Positions 16,777 to 25,011 of a DNA stretch of 41,631 nt are shown here, piece after piece. The stretch is from NCBI GenBank assembly GCA_900546915.1, contig UREY01000020.1, positions 1 through 41,631 of the forward strand, in the 5' to 3' direction. Position 1 is the first letter of the stretch, and each line of letters begins with the position of its first letter. The notes beneath the pieces were generated by a model, which saw nothing but the letters and a program-made list of their open reading frames with translations, made no database searches and was not told the DNA's origin. The stretch is from an uncultured Eubacteriales bacterium. GTDB taxonomy: Bacteria; Bacillota; Clostridia; Oscillospirales; Oscillospiraceae. A program made the translations under genes and the position numbers.

Positions 16777-17454
16777 CTATAGGTTAGCAATATCAATTGT
16801 GTATCCATTGTTTCTCATTTCTTTTGCTAAAGAGACTTTAGCTTCTTCTACATTTTCTTTAAAAGGAATATATATTAACCCCTCGATATCAGATGGCCGT
16901 TCCATCTCTTCCGCCTGAGATAATAAAATAGCAACTTTTGAGCGACCAATACGGGCCAAAAGCATTCCTAATTCTAAAACCACATTTTGACGCGCACGAA
17001 ATTTCTTTTCTTCTTCACGCCCTTTAACATAGCCGATGTCGTCTGGCGTTGCAAGAACAATACCAAAGTTTACTCCGCCCGTATGTTCTTCTAGTTTTTC
17101 GATTATTGTTTGGCCAGAAGAAACAAGCTGATCTATTATTACAGGCTCCAAATCCCATCTTCTAATCATGGCTTCTAATTGTGTACGAGCGTTGTGATCG
17201 TGTCCGTAGACAACAAAAACTTTTTTATTAGATTCATTTGAAATATCGCCTTGTTTCCTGGACAGAAGTTGTTCAACTTCAGCTTTATTCTTGCCTTGAC
17301 AGTTCACCTTTCCGCTATCCCAACAATTTACAATACAGCCGTTAGAAAGTCTATATACTGTTCCCAAATCATTCCCGGTACGCTCTTCCTTATTAATAGA
17401 ATACCCGTTGGATTCTAACAGTTGCCTAACTTGGTCTTTTGTCAATTTTCTCAC
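16777..17454 (-). CDS. TIR-like (PF10137-type) nucleotide-binding protein inside the hsd operon
   Basis: The protein has about 225 residues. The C-terminal part (about 75-225) matches the TIR-like family of CBASS Cap12 and Pycsar TIR effectors: KVFVVYGHDHNARTQLEAMI, then GQTIIEKLEEHT, then GIVLATPDDIGY, then RARQNVVLELGMLLARIGRS with the likely catalytic Glu. The N-terminal 70 residues form a separate small domain with YRLSNGCIVNCWDSGKVNCQ, which resembles by eye the TBP-like substrate-binding domain of RNase HIII; that resemblance is tentative. Family members degrade NAD+ after activation. No cyclase gene is nearby, so the trigger here is unknown. It lies between hsdS and hsdR with gaps of 36 and 27 bp, consistent with co-transcription. 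The start is GTG 17454, or more likely TTG 17445 (AAAGGG eight bases upstream). It is clearly AT-richer than hsdR and hsdM. Confidence 0.85.
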   Translation of the reverse strand: MRKLTKDQVRQLLESNGYSINKEERTGNDLGTVYRLSNGCIVNCWDSGKVNCQGKNKAEVEQLLSRKQGDISNESNKKVFVVYGHDHNARTQLEAMIRRWDLEPVIIDQLVSSGQTIIEKLEEHTGGVNFGIVLATPDDIGYVKGREEEKKFRARQNVVLELGMLLARIGRSKVAILLSQAEEMERPSDIEGLIYIPFKENVEEAKVSLAKEMRNNGYTIDIANL

Positions 17455-17490
17455 CCTTTCTAATTGTATGTCAAACGATAATTTAGCGGC

Positions 17491-18642
17491 TTAGATCTGA
17501 ATGGCGGAAACATCTATCTCGCCGGACATTAACCTGGGAAGGAGCGCATCCCGAATAGATACAAGCCTGTTGTTTTCTTCCTGATTCGAGACAATAGTAG
17601 CCGCCATTGGAGCAATGAGAGCATTAAAGCGATTCAAAGTCTCCTTGTCAGGCAAAAGAAGTTCGAGTGCCTTTACGCGATCTCTAGGCAACTCTGTCTG
17701 ACCAGTGCTGCCTGTATGAAGCGACTCGATTTCTCTTTCATGCTGGGTTCCCCACAACCCAATATAGAAGGTCATATTTTCTGCGGCTGGTCGGACAATC
17801 GTAACATGAGAATCAACAGTAAGATTATGCGGCTGAAACCAGACCTGCGCTGCTCTCCCTAAAGTGCCATCGCCAGTTGAGTTGATTAGCAAGTCCCCAA
17901 ATCGAAGCCACTTATCATTGATGACTTTCGGCCTATGGCTTCGTGCAAAAGAAAGATCAATCATGTGATTGCGAATGCACTTCTGATTGATTACAATTTG
18001 GTCGGTATCATCAGCGTATTTTGGAGTTATACCGCGACTCACCAGCGCCGTAATGCCTTCTAAAGTGACATTCTCCCATTCGTCCGGTGCAGTGCCCCCG
18101 AATGGAACACAATCAACAAACCATGATCTAAAGATCGCAGCGGCTTGCTGCTGTAAATTCTCGTTTATCTTGTTGTTCAGCTCGATTTTGTCGTCCAAGG
18201 AGCCCAGAATGGCTACTATCTTTTTTTGTTCGTCAATAAAGGGTAGTTGCAATGTAACTGCGTTCAGATTAGCCTGACTGAGCTTGGGCTGAGCTGATCC
18301 CGTGATATATCCCGATAAATCCATACTGTTGATGAGATAGTGAAGGTACTGAAAATCACAGAGTTCATTTGTCTGCACGATATGCGCATGATTATTAACC
18401 CAAAACTTTCCTTTTGCTACTTGAGCTATATTTTGCTTCTTGGATTTTAGGTTTTCTCCATCTTCTGCAATCAGTAAATATGTGCCATCAAAGATATAAT
18501 CATTTACATAATCAATGACACCTTGAGCTCCGTAGTATCGGTAATTTCCTTGCCGTTCTGAACGCTGTTTTGCAGATAAAGGAATTCTCTTTCGATCAAA
18601 GTTAATGGTGACTTCATCAAACCGGAAGGTTTCACACTTCAT
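17491..18642 (-). CDS. hsdS: Type I restriction-modification specificity subunit (HsdS)
   Basis: The protein has 383 residues with two target-recognition domains. TRD1 covers about 1-150 (YRYYGAQGVIDYVNDYIFDG, typical of the HsdS fold). The first conserved helix covers about 150-185 (KIVAILGSLDDKIELNNKIN). TRD2 covers about 195-340, and the distal conserved helix ends at RLMSGEIDVS. Each TRD reads one half of a bipartite site. The start at 18642 has GGGAG nine bases upstream; an earlier in-frame TTG (18648) is too close to that site. It overlaps the end of hsdM by 11 bp, which implies translational coupling. It is AT-richer than hsdM, as usual for exchanged specificity genes. No second hsdS or inversion repeats were seen nearby. 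Confidence 0.95.
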   Translation of the reverse strand: MKCETFRFDEVTINFDRKRIPLSAKQRSERQGNYRYYGAQGVIDYVNDYIFDGTYLLIAEDGENLKSKKQNIAQVAKGKFWVNNHAHIVQTNELCDFQYLHYLINSMDLSGYITGSAQPKLSQANLNAVTLQLPFIDEQKKIVAILGSLDDKIELNNKINENLQQQAAAIFRSWFVDCVPFGGTAPDEWENVTLEGITALVSRGITPKYADDTDQIVINQKCIRNHMIDLSFARSHRPKVINDKWLRFGDLLINSTGDGTLGRAAQVWFQPHNLTVDSHVTIVRPAAENMTFYIGLWGTQHEREIESLHTGSTGQTELPRDRVKALELLLPDKETLNRFNALIAPMAATIVSNQEENNRLVSIRDALLPRLMSGEIDVSAIQI

Positions 18643-20128
18643 ACCCAATCGCTCCCAATCTGTCTCTGATTTGCTCTTCTAGCTGGTGGGATTTTTGGAA
18701 CAGCTCCGACAGCTCCCCGGTGAGGCGGGCCATCTTTTCCTCAAAGGGTTCGCCGTCGTCCTCCTGCTCCTCTATGCCCACGTAGCGACCGGGGGTGAGG
18801 ATGTAATCCTGCCCTTTGATTTCCGCTGTCGTCGCCACAGCACAGAAGCCTTTTACATCCTCCAGCGTCCCCGCTGCAAAGGCGTTGTAGGTGTTGGCGA
18901 TTTTTCTGATGTCTTCGTCGCTCAGTTCCCGCAGCTTACGGGTAACCATCGTGCCCATCTTCCGCGCGTCGATGAACAGGGTTTTGCCCTTTTGCTTTTT
19001 GTTCCTGGAAAGGAACCACAGGGAAACGGGAATCTGGGTGGTATAGAACAACTGCGACGGCATGGCGATAATACAGTCCACCAGATCCGCTTCGATGATA
19101 TTTTTCCGGATGTCCCCCTCGCCGCCGGACTGAGAGGAGAGGGAGCCGTTGGCCAGCACCATGCCCATGCGGCCGTTTGGCGCCAGGTGGTAAATCATGT
19201 GCTGAAGCCACGCAAAGTTGGCGTTGCCCGCAGGCGGCATGCCGTACTGCCAGCGCACATCGTCGGTGAGCTTATCCGCGCCCCAGTTGGAGAGGTTGAA
19301 GGGCGGGTTTGCCATGATATAATCCGCCCGCAGGGTGGGGTGGTAGTCGTTAAAAAAGGTGTCGGCGTTGTATTTGCCCAAGTCGGCGTCAATGCCGCGG
19401 ATGGCCAGGTTCATCTGCGCCATTTTCCAGGTGGTGGGGTTGGAATCCTGCCCATAGACAGAGATGTCATTGATATTTCCGGCGTGGTTCTCCACGAACT
19501 TGGCCGACTGCACGAACATGCCGCCGCTGCCGCAACAGGGGTCATACACCCGCCCGTTGAAAGGTTGGAGCACCTCCACCAATGTTTTGACCACGCATTC
19601 GGGCGTAAAAAATTCACCGGCCAGCTTGCCCTCGTTTTCAGCGAATTTTCGCAGGCAGTATTGATAGGTGTTGCCCAGGATATCCCGCTCGCTGCCGTGC
19701 TCGATCATCTGGATATTGGTGAACAGATCCACTACTTCGCCCAACCGGCGCTTGTCCAGCTCCGGCCGTGCGAAGTTTTTCGGAAGGATATCCTTGAGCC
19801 GCTTGTTTTCCTTTTCGATGCTGCGCATGGCGTCATCAATAACCGTGCCGATCTCCGGCGTATGGGCCGCAACGGAAATGACGCTCCAGCGGGCGTTGGC
19901 CGGAACAAAAAAGATGCCCTCGGAGGTGTATTCGTCAACATCTTCCTCGAAGCCGTCGCCTTCCGCGACAAGAGCCTGGTATTTTTCATCGAAACGGTCA
20001 GAAATGTATTTAAGGAAAATCAGCCCTAAAACAACGCTTTTGTATTCCGAGGCGTCCATATTTCCACGCAGAACACAGGCAGCGTCCCAAATTTTCTTTT
20101 CAAAGCTGTTGGTTTCAATCTTCTCCAT
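18632..20128 (-). CDS. hsdM: Type I DNA methyltransferase subunit (HsdM)
   Basis: The protein has 498 residues. The N-terminal helical HsdM_N domain runs to about 150. The N6-adenine methyltransferase domain follows, with the SAM-binding motif YDPCCGSGGMFV at about 195 and catalytic NPPF at 274-277, then a helical C-terminus that binds HsdS and HsdR. Both catalytic motifs are intact. It is the first gene of the operon, with its own promoter (20161-20189) and a GGGGA ribosome binding site six bases before the ATG. M2S would methylate the host site and R2M2S would restrict unmodified DNA. Confidence 0.97.
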   Translation of the reverse strand: MEKIETNSFEKKIWDAACVLRGNMDASEYKSVVLGLIFLKYISDRFDEKYQALVAEGDGFEEDVDEYTSEGIFFVPANARWSVISVAAHTPEIGTVIDDAMRSIEKENKRLKDILPKNFARPELDKRRLGEVVDLFTNIQMIEHGSERDILGNTYQYCLRKFAENEGKLAGEFFTPECVVKTLVEVLQPFNGRVYDPCCGSGGMFVQSAKFVENHAGNINDISVYGQDSNPTTWKMAQMNLAIRGIDADLGKYNADTFFNDYHPTLRADYIMANPPFNLSNWGADKLTDDVRWQYGMPPAGNANFAWLQHMIYHLAPNGRMGMVLANGSLSSQSGGEGDIRKNIIEADLVDCIIAMPSQLFYTTQIPVSLWFLSRNKKQKGKTLFIDARKMGTMVTRKLRELSDEDIRKIANTYNAFAAGTLEDVKGFCAVATTAEIKGQDYILTPGRYVGIEEQEDDGEPFEEKMARLTGELSELFQKSHQLEEQIRDRLGAIGYEV

Positions 20129-20160
20129 TTTTATTCCCCATTCCTCATAATCCTACCGTT

Positions 20161-20189
20161 ATTTTACAGGATTTCTCCCGATTAGACAA
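20161..20189 (-). promoter_or_regulatory. Sigma-A promoter of the hsd/TIR operon
   Basis: On the minus strand TTGTCT (20189-20184) and TAAAAT (20166-20161) are separated by 17 bp, with a predicted mRNA start near 20154, about 25 bases before the hsdM ATG. Confidence 0.7.
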
Positions 20190-20192
20190 GCC

Positions 20193-20226
20193 AAAAAAAG
20201 CCGCAAGCTTATAGTGCTTGCAGCTT
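20193..20226 (-). terminator. Second terminator downstream of tRNA-Val
   Basis: An 11-bp stem with one G-U pair (20226-20216 with 20208-20198) is followed on the minus strand by seven U residues (20199-20193). It lies immediately upstream of the hsd promoter and insulates it from tRNA transcription. Confidence 0.8.
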
Positions 20227-20250
20227 CTTTTGGACGGCGATTCATTTTAC

Positions 20251-20305
20251 AAGAAAAACAATAAATCCGAACCCATCGCCAACCGGCACAAGGTTCGGAT
20301 TTATT
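20251..20305 (-). terminator. Intrinsic terminator of tRNA-Val
   Basis: A 14-bp perfect stem (20305-20292 with 20273-20260) and a U-rich tail on the minus strand, starting five bases beyond the tRNA CCA end. Confidence 0.88.
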
Positions 20306-20310
20306 CGTTT

Positions 20311-20387
20311 TGGTGGAGACTACTGGACTCGAACCAGTGACCTCTTGCGTGTGAAGCAAGCGCTCTAACCAGCTGAGCTAAGCCTCC
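20311..20387 (-). tRNA. tRNA-Val (anticodon CAC)
   Basis: The minus-strand cloverleaf has acceptor GGAGGCT/AGTCTCC (one G-U), D-loop with AGCTGGTTAGAGC, anticodon stem CTTGC/GCAAG around TTCACAC (anticodon CAC), T-loop GTTCGAGTC and encoded CCA at 20313-20311. The defence island begins about 120 bp beyond its 3' end, but no duplicated tRNA tail was seen at the far end of the island. Confidence 0.97.
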
Positions 20388-20403
20388 GCACCGAACGTTC
20401 TTC

Positions 20404-20431
20404 ATTATACCAGGAATTTCGAAAAAATCAA
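20404..20431 (-). promoter_or_regulatory. Sigma-A promoter of tRNA-Val
   Basis: TTGATT (20431-20426) and a perfect TATAAT (20409-20404) on the minus strand with a 16-bp spacer, ending 16 bp before the mature tRNA. Confidence 0.85.
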
Positions 20432-20551
20432 GCCCCAATTTTATTTTTTTGTGCGTTCGTAAAAAATGGGGTCGAGGCTCAGGCGCGCGACTTTGTGCGG
20501 CTCGTATTCTCCAAGAGGGATATCGCCGGTTCAGATCAAACAGGCGTTGAT

Positions 20552-20601
20552 GCGGGGAAGGGGAGTGGCCGGTTACTTGCTCCCCGGCGGAATTTCCCCG
20601 C
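20552..20601. other. GC-rich inverted repeats upstream of recJ
   Basis: GCGGGGAA (20552-20559) pairs with TTCCCCGC (20594-20601), and GGGGAG (20560-20565) with CTCCCC (20580-20585). A competing CCCCG/CGGGG hairpin overlaps the 3' arm. The region 20432-20627 otherwise shows no supportable gene. It lies upstream of the predicted recJ promoter, so it would be transcribed only from a further promoter. Confidence 0.35.
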
Positions 20602-20627
20602 GATTCCGGGGAGCGAATAAATTTCTG

Positions 20628-20656
20628 TTGTGCTCAGAGAAAAGATTTGTTATAAT
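20628..20656 (+). promoter_or_regulatory. Sigma-A promoter of the recJ-relA operon
   Basis: TTGTGC and a perfect TATAAT with a spacer of about 17 bp lie about 20 bp before the first possible recJ start codons. The leader is very short. Confidence 0.65.
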
Positions 20657-20677
20657 GAGTAGAAATGAAAAAAATGG

Positions 20678-22735
20678 ATGTGGATTGCCGTGAAGTACGG
20701 AACGTGGAACATCGCCCGGCCGGAGGCCGGGGTGGTAAACAGACTGATTGGAGCGGGCTATTCTCCGCTCACTGCGATGGTTTTGGCGGGGCGGGGGATA
20801 GACGCTCCGGAAAAAGCGGAGGCGTATCTGGATTGCAATTGCCGCCTGCCGGATCCGTTTCTCATGACGGATATGGCTGCAGCCCGGCAGCGGATTGCGC
20901 TTGCTCTGGAGAACAAGGAACGAATGGCGGTTTTTGGGGACTATGATGTGGACGGCGTTACGGCGACCTGCCTGCTGACGGACTTTTTGCGGAAGCGGGG
21001 GGCTGATTGCCTGACGTACATTCCCGGACGTCTGGAAGAGGGCTACGGTTTAAACGCCATGGCCGTCCGTCTTTTGGCGGAGCAGGAGGTTACGCTGATT
21101 ATTACCGTAGACTGCGGCATTACTGCAGTAGCGGAAGCGGAGCTGTGTCGGGAGCTGGGAATCGATCTCATCATCACCGACCATCATGAGTGCAAGGACC
21201 GGCTGCCGGAGGCGGTGGCTGTGGTGGACCCCCACCGGAAGAACGACGGCTATCCCCATCAGAATCTCTCCGGCGTTGGGGTGGCGTTTAAGCTGGCGGC
21301 GGCCTTGGCTGGGAGCCAGGAGGAAATTCTCCAGGAGTATGCCGATTTGGTATGCCTGGGGACGGTGGCGGATGTCATGCCGCTGCAAGGAGAAAACCGC
21401 ACGTTTGTCGCCCGAGGCCTGGCGTCTTTGCGGCAGACGAAGCGGCCGGGCTTAAAAAGCCTGATGGCTCAGGCCGGCTGTGATTCCGAAAGCCTGAATG
21501 CCGGTTCCATTGGATTTGTGCTGGCGCCCCGGGTGAATGCAGCCGGCCGAATGGGAGAAACGGAGCTGGCCTTGGATTTATTTCTCACGGAGGATCCCCA
21601 ACGGGGAGAGGAGGTTGCCGGCCGCCTGTGTTGCCTGAACAAGCAGCGGCAGGATGTGGAGCTGGAGATTTACCGCCAGGCGGAGGCCATGCTGGATGGA
21701 CAGAGTGCGCCGGAGGCCATTGTCTTGGCCAGCCCCGAATGGCACCAGGGCGTCGTCGGCATTGTGGCTTCCCGCATGGCGGAGGAGTTTTGCTGTCCCA
21801 CCTTTCTCATTTGTCTCGACGGCGATAAGGGAAAAGCCAGCTCCCGCTCCTATGGAGGCTTTAATCTCTTCGCTTCGTTGACCCAACTGTCGGATTTGCT
21901 GGAGAACTATGGGGGCCATGAGCTTGCCGCCGGCTTTACCATTTCCCGGGAAAATATTTCCTCTTTCCGGCAGGCAATTTGCCGTCTGGCCCAGGATTTT
22001 TACCGGCACACCGGCCTGCGTACGGCTCTGACCGTAGATTGCGCAGTGCCGCCGGAGCTGTTGACGACGTCTAACGTGGAGGCGCTTTCCGCCTTGGAGC
22101 CCTGCGGCGCCGGATGCCCCCGTCCGGTGTTCATGCTGGAGCAGCTGCAGATTGAGCGCATGACGCCCGTGGGAGGCGGTCGCCATTTGCGCCTGCGCCT
22201 GCGCCGCGGGCACAGCAGCCTGAACGCCATCTGCTTTTCTGCTACGGCGCAGAGTTTGGCTATCTCGGAAGGAGAGCTGGTGGATTTGGCATGTACGTTG
22301 CAGATCAATGAATTCCGAGGCGTCCGGTCCGTTCAAATCAGCGTGCTGGATGTACGGCCCAGCTGCCCATGCCCCTGCCCGGATGATCCGTCCCCGTATC
22401 GTCATTTGATAGACCGAACTCTCACAGCGGCTGAAGCGGCTGAACTGCTTCCGGGCCGTCCGGTTTTGGGGGATATCTGGCGATATCTGGCGGCACACGG
22501 CCCTGTTCTTCAAGCGGAGCCGGTGTGCCTTTGCCGGAAGATTGTCCGCCGTACCGGACGGCCGCTGGGCTTGTCCCAGCTGCTGACCTGTCTGGATATT
22601 TTCCGGGAGGGAGGGCTTCTCACGTTGGAGAAGCAACATAAATTCCTTACCATCACCTTGACTGCAGGAGCCCAGAAAGCCGATCTGACGCAGAGCGGCA
22701 CGATGCAGTACCTGCAGCAGCTGAAGGAGCGCTGA
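20678..22735 (+). CDS. recJ: Single-stranded-DNA-specific exonuclease RecJ
   Basis: The protein has 685 residues. The DHH phosphoesterase domain has VFGDYDVDGVTATCLL (metal-binding Asp88, Asp90, Asp92), TVDCGIT and ITDHHECKD (Asp168-His169-His170). The DHHA1 domain has YGGHELAAGFTI, followed by an OB-like domain and an extra C-terminal segment of about 110 residues, as in many Firmicute RecJ proteins. RecJ degrades ssDNA 5'-3' in recombination and mismatch or base-excision repair. The ATG at 20678 lacks a clear ribosome binding site. An in-frame GTG twelve bases later would give the usual MKYGTW-type start, so the true start may be 20690. It is the first gene of a tight operon; relA follows after 4 bp. 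Confidence 0.95.
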   Translation: MWIAVKYGTWNIARPEAGVVNRLIGAGYSPLTAMVLAGRGIDAPEKAEAYLDCNCRLPDPFLMTDMAAARQRIALALENKERMAVFGDYDVDGVTATCLLTDFLRKRGADCLTYIPGRLEEGYGLNAMAVRLLAEQEVTLIITVDCGITAVAEAELCRELGIDLIITDHHECKDRLPEAVAVVDPHRKNDGYPHQNLSGVGVAFKLAAALAGSQEEILQEYADLVCLGTVADVMPLQGENRTFVARGLASLRQTKRPGLKSLMAQAGCDSESLNAGSIGFVLAPRVNAAGRMGETELALDLFLTEDPQRGEEVAGRLCCLNKQRQDVELEIYRQAEAMLDGQSAPEAIVLASPEWHQGVVGIVASRMAEEFCCPTFLICLDGDKGKASSRSYGGFNLFASLTQLSDLLENYGGHELAAGFTISRENISSFRQAICRLAQDFYRHTGLRTALTVDCAVPPELLTTSNVEALSALEPCGAGCPRPVFMLEQLQIERMTPVGGGRHLRLRLRRGHSSLNAICFSATAQSLAISEGELVDLACTLQINEFRGVRSVQISVLDVRPSCPCPCPDDPSPYRHLIDRTLTAAEAAELLPGRPVLGDIWRYLAAHGPVLQAEPVCLCRKIVRRTGRPLGLSQLLTCLDIFREGGLLTLEKQHKFLTITLTAGAQKADLTQSGTMQYLQQLKER

Positions 22736-22739
22736 TTTT

Positions 22740-24941
22740 ATGGAAACTTTTGCCGAGCACTATGAGTCCATGCGGCGTACAATTTTAAGATGTATGCCGG
22801 GGGCGGATATGGAGCTGATCGACCGGGCGGTCCGTTATGCGCAGGAGCAGCATGAGGGGCAAAAGCGGAAAGACGGCTCCCCTTATATCATCCATCCTCT
22901 GGCCGTGGCGGAAATTGTGGCGGAGATGGGATTGGATACCGACGCCATTTTAGGCGCTCTGCTCCACGATTGTATCGAGGATACGTCTACGACCCATGAC
23001 GAAATTGCAAAGCTGTTTGGACTGGTTGTGGCGGAGCTGGTGGAAGGGGTTACCAAGCTGACCAGAGTGGAATACTCCACGCTGGAAGAACAGCAGATGG
23101 AAAACCTGCGCAAGATGTTCATGGCTATGAGCAAGGACATCCGGGTGATTCTGATTAAAATTGCAGACCGGCTGCACAATACCCGGACGATGCAGTTTCA
23201 AACGCCGGCCAAACAGATTTCCAAATCCATGGAGACCATGGACATTTACGCACCTCTGGCGCACCGCTTGGGCATGCAGAAAATCAAATGGGAGCTGGAG
23301 GATACGAGCCTCAAGTACTTGGACCCGGATGGCTATAATGAGATCATGGATTATTTAAAACTCCATGAGGAAGAGGCCACGGCATTCATGAAGAGCATCC
23401 AGTCCCAGATCACAACCCGCCTGTCCTCTGTGGGAATACATGGAAGCATTTATGGACGAATTAAACACGTGTACTCCATCTACAGGAAGATGAAGGACCA
23501 GCATAAGACCATGGATGAGCTGTACGACCTGTATGCATTTCGGGTGATTGTAGACACCATCCCCGACTGCTATAACGTATTGGGTCACATTCATGATTTG
23601 TTCAATCTGGTACCGGGCCGGTTTAAGGACTACATCTCCACCCCAAAACCTAATATGTATCAGAGCTTGCACACGACGGTGATCGGTTCTCAGGGAATTC
23701 CCTTTGAGGTTCAGATCCGCACCTGGGAAATGCACCAGACGGCCGAATACGGCGTTGCGGCCCACTGGAAATATAAGCAGAAAGGCGCCGGCAGCGGGGA
23801 TGAGAAGAGCTTTGAATGGGTCCGCCGCCTGCTGGAAAGCCAGCAAGATACCGATGCGGAGGATTACGTCCATTCTCTGAAGATCGACATGTTTAACGAT
23901 GAGGTCTTCGTTTTCACGCCCCGGGGCAACGTGATTAATTTGCCTGCCGGCTCCACGCCGATCGACTTTGCGTATGCCATTCACTCCGGCGTGGGAAACT
24001 CCATGGTGGGCGCCAAAATCAACAACCGGATTGCCGGCTTTGATGCTGTGCTGCACAACGGAGACATTGTAGAAATCCTCACCTCCAAAACGGCGAAGGG
24101 GCCCAGCCGGGACTGGCTGAAAATCTGTAAGAGCAATCAAGCCCGGTCCAAGATCAAGCAGTGGTTCAAGCGGGAAAAGCGCGAGGAAAATATTGTGCAC
24201 GGCAGAGCCAGCTTTGAAGGGGAAATGCGGCGGATGAACCTGAACCCCGCTCTTCTGCAGGACGATGAGCTTTTAGCGCAGCTTCTGAAAAAGCTGAGCT
24301 TTGAAAGCCTGGATGATTTGTATGCCGCCATCGGCTACGGCGGTCTGACTGCAGTCAAGGCTGTGGGCCGGATTCGGGACGATCTGCTGCGATATGCCAA
24401 AGGCATCCAGAATCCCACGGCGGGACGCGACGGGAATGTGAATCCTCTGCGGACCAACCCGGATGTGCCCAATCAAAACCGGCACAGCGTCAACGGAGTG
24501 ATTGTAGAGGATATTGACTCTTGCATGATTAAATTTGCCAAGTGCTGCACCCCGGTGCCTGGGGACCCCATTGTGGGCTTTATTACCAAGGGCTTCGGCG
24601 TATCCATCCATCGGGCGGATTGCCCCAATGCCCAAAGCCGAACCGATCCCCGTCAGGCAGCCCGGTGGGTTCGGGTCCGCTGGGCTCAGGAAGACAACCA
24701 ACCCTTTACGACGACCCTGGAGCTGGATTGCACAACCCGGGACGGCTTGCTTTTGGATGTGGCCACGGCCATGACCTCTGCCAAGGTCCGGGTGAAAGAG
24801 CTCACCGGCCGCGATTTGCCCGGCGGGCACAGCATGTTTACCGTGTCCTTTGAGGTCAAGGATGTGGCCGAGCTCAATGCCGTCCAGACGAAGCTTTTGA
24901 ACATTCGGGATGTTTTGGATGCCCGCCGGGGCCAGAACTGA
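22740..24941 (+). CDS. relA: Bifunctional (p)ppGpp synthetase/hydrolase, RelA/SpoT family
   Basis: The protein has 733 residues, normal for Rel. The N-terminal HD hydrolase has His52 and His76-Asp77 (LLHDCIEDT), so ppGpp hydrolysis should be retained. The synthetase domain runs from about 230 to 370 (GRIKHVYSIYRKM, YDLYAFRVIVD, YQSLHTTV). A TGS domain (VFVFTPRGNVINLPAGSTPIDFAY), a zinc-finger/helical region (CMIKFAKCCTPVPGD) and a C-terminal ACT domain follow. It makes and removes the stringent-response alarmone. AAGGAG at the recJ 3' end serves as its ribosome binding site, 11 bases from the ATG. Confidence 0.97.
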   Translation: METFAEHYESMRRTILRCMPGADMELIDRAVRYAQEQHEGQKRKDGSPYIIHPLAVAEIVAEMGLDTDAILGALLHDCIEDTSTTHDEIAKLFGLVVAELVEGVTKLTRVEYSTLEEQQMENLRKMFMAMSKDIRVILIKIADRLHNTRTMQFQTPAKQISKSMETMDIYAPLAHRLGMQKIKWELEDTSLKYLDPDGYNEIMDYLKLHEEEATAFMKSIQSQITTRLSSVGIHGSIYGRIKHVYSIYRKMKDQHKTMDELYDLYAFRVIVDTIPDCYNVLGHIHDLFNLVPGRFKDYISTPKPNMYQSLHTTVIGSQGIPFEVQIRTWEMHQTAEYGVAAHWKYKQKGAGSGDEKSFEWVRRLLESQQDTDAEDYVHSLKIDMFNDEVFVFTPRGNVINLPAGSTPIDFAYAIHSGVGNSMVGAKINNRIAGFDAVLHNGDIVEILTSKTAKGPSRDWLKICKSNQARSKIKQWFKREKREENIVHGRASFEGEMRRMNLNPALLQDDELLAQLLKKLSFESLDDLYAAIGYGGLTAVKAVGRIRDDLLRYAKGIQNPTAGRDGNVNPLRTNPDVPNQNRHSVNGVIVEDIDSCMIKFAKCCTPVPGDPIVGFITKGFGVSIHRADCPNAQSRTDPRQAARWVRVRWAQEDNQPFTTTLELDCTTRDGLLLDVATAMTSAKVRVKELTGRDLPGGHSMFTVSFEVKDVAELNAVQTKLLNIRDVLDARRGQN

Positions 24942-25011
24942 GCGCCTTCGCCGGTGTGCATCGGTACAAATACAGACGGCGGCCATGGCCGCCCGGGAAG
25001 GATGTGGTGTG

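Noticed and set aside
17491..18642. Phase-variable hsdS inversion system
   Set aside because: The nearby serine recombinase suggested it, but there is only one hsdS, no partial copy and no inverted repeats within it; the recombinase is truncated.
18686..20029. Long plus-strand frame opposite hsdM
   Set aside because: Shadow of hsdM with His/Val-rich composition and no ribosome binding site.
20311..20387. tRNA-Val as integration site of the defence island
   Set aside because: No copy of the tRNA 3' end was seen near the far boundary at 12.6-13.6 kb, and tRNA terminators are intact between the tRNA and hsdM.
20466..20693. Small ORF upstream of recJ
   Set aside because: Arg/Gly-rich translation of a GC-rich structured region, no ribosome binding site, runs into recJ out of frame.
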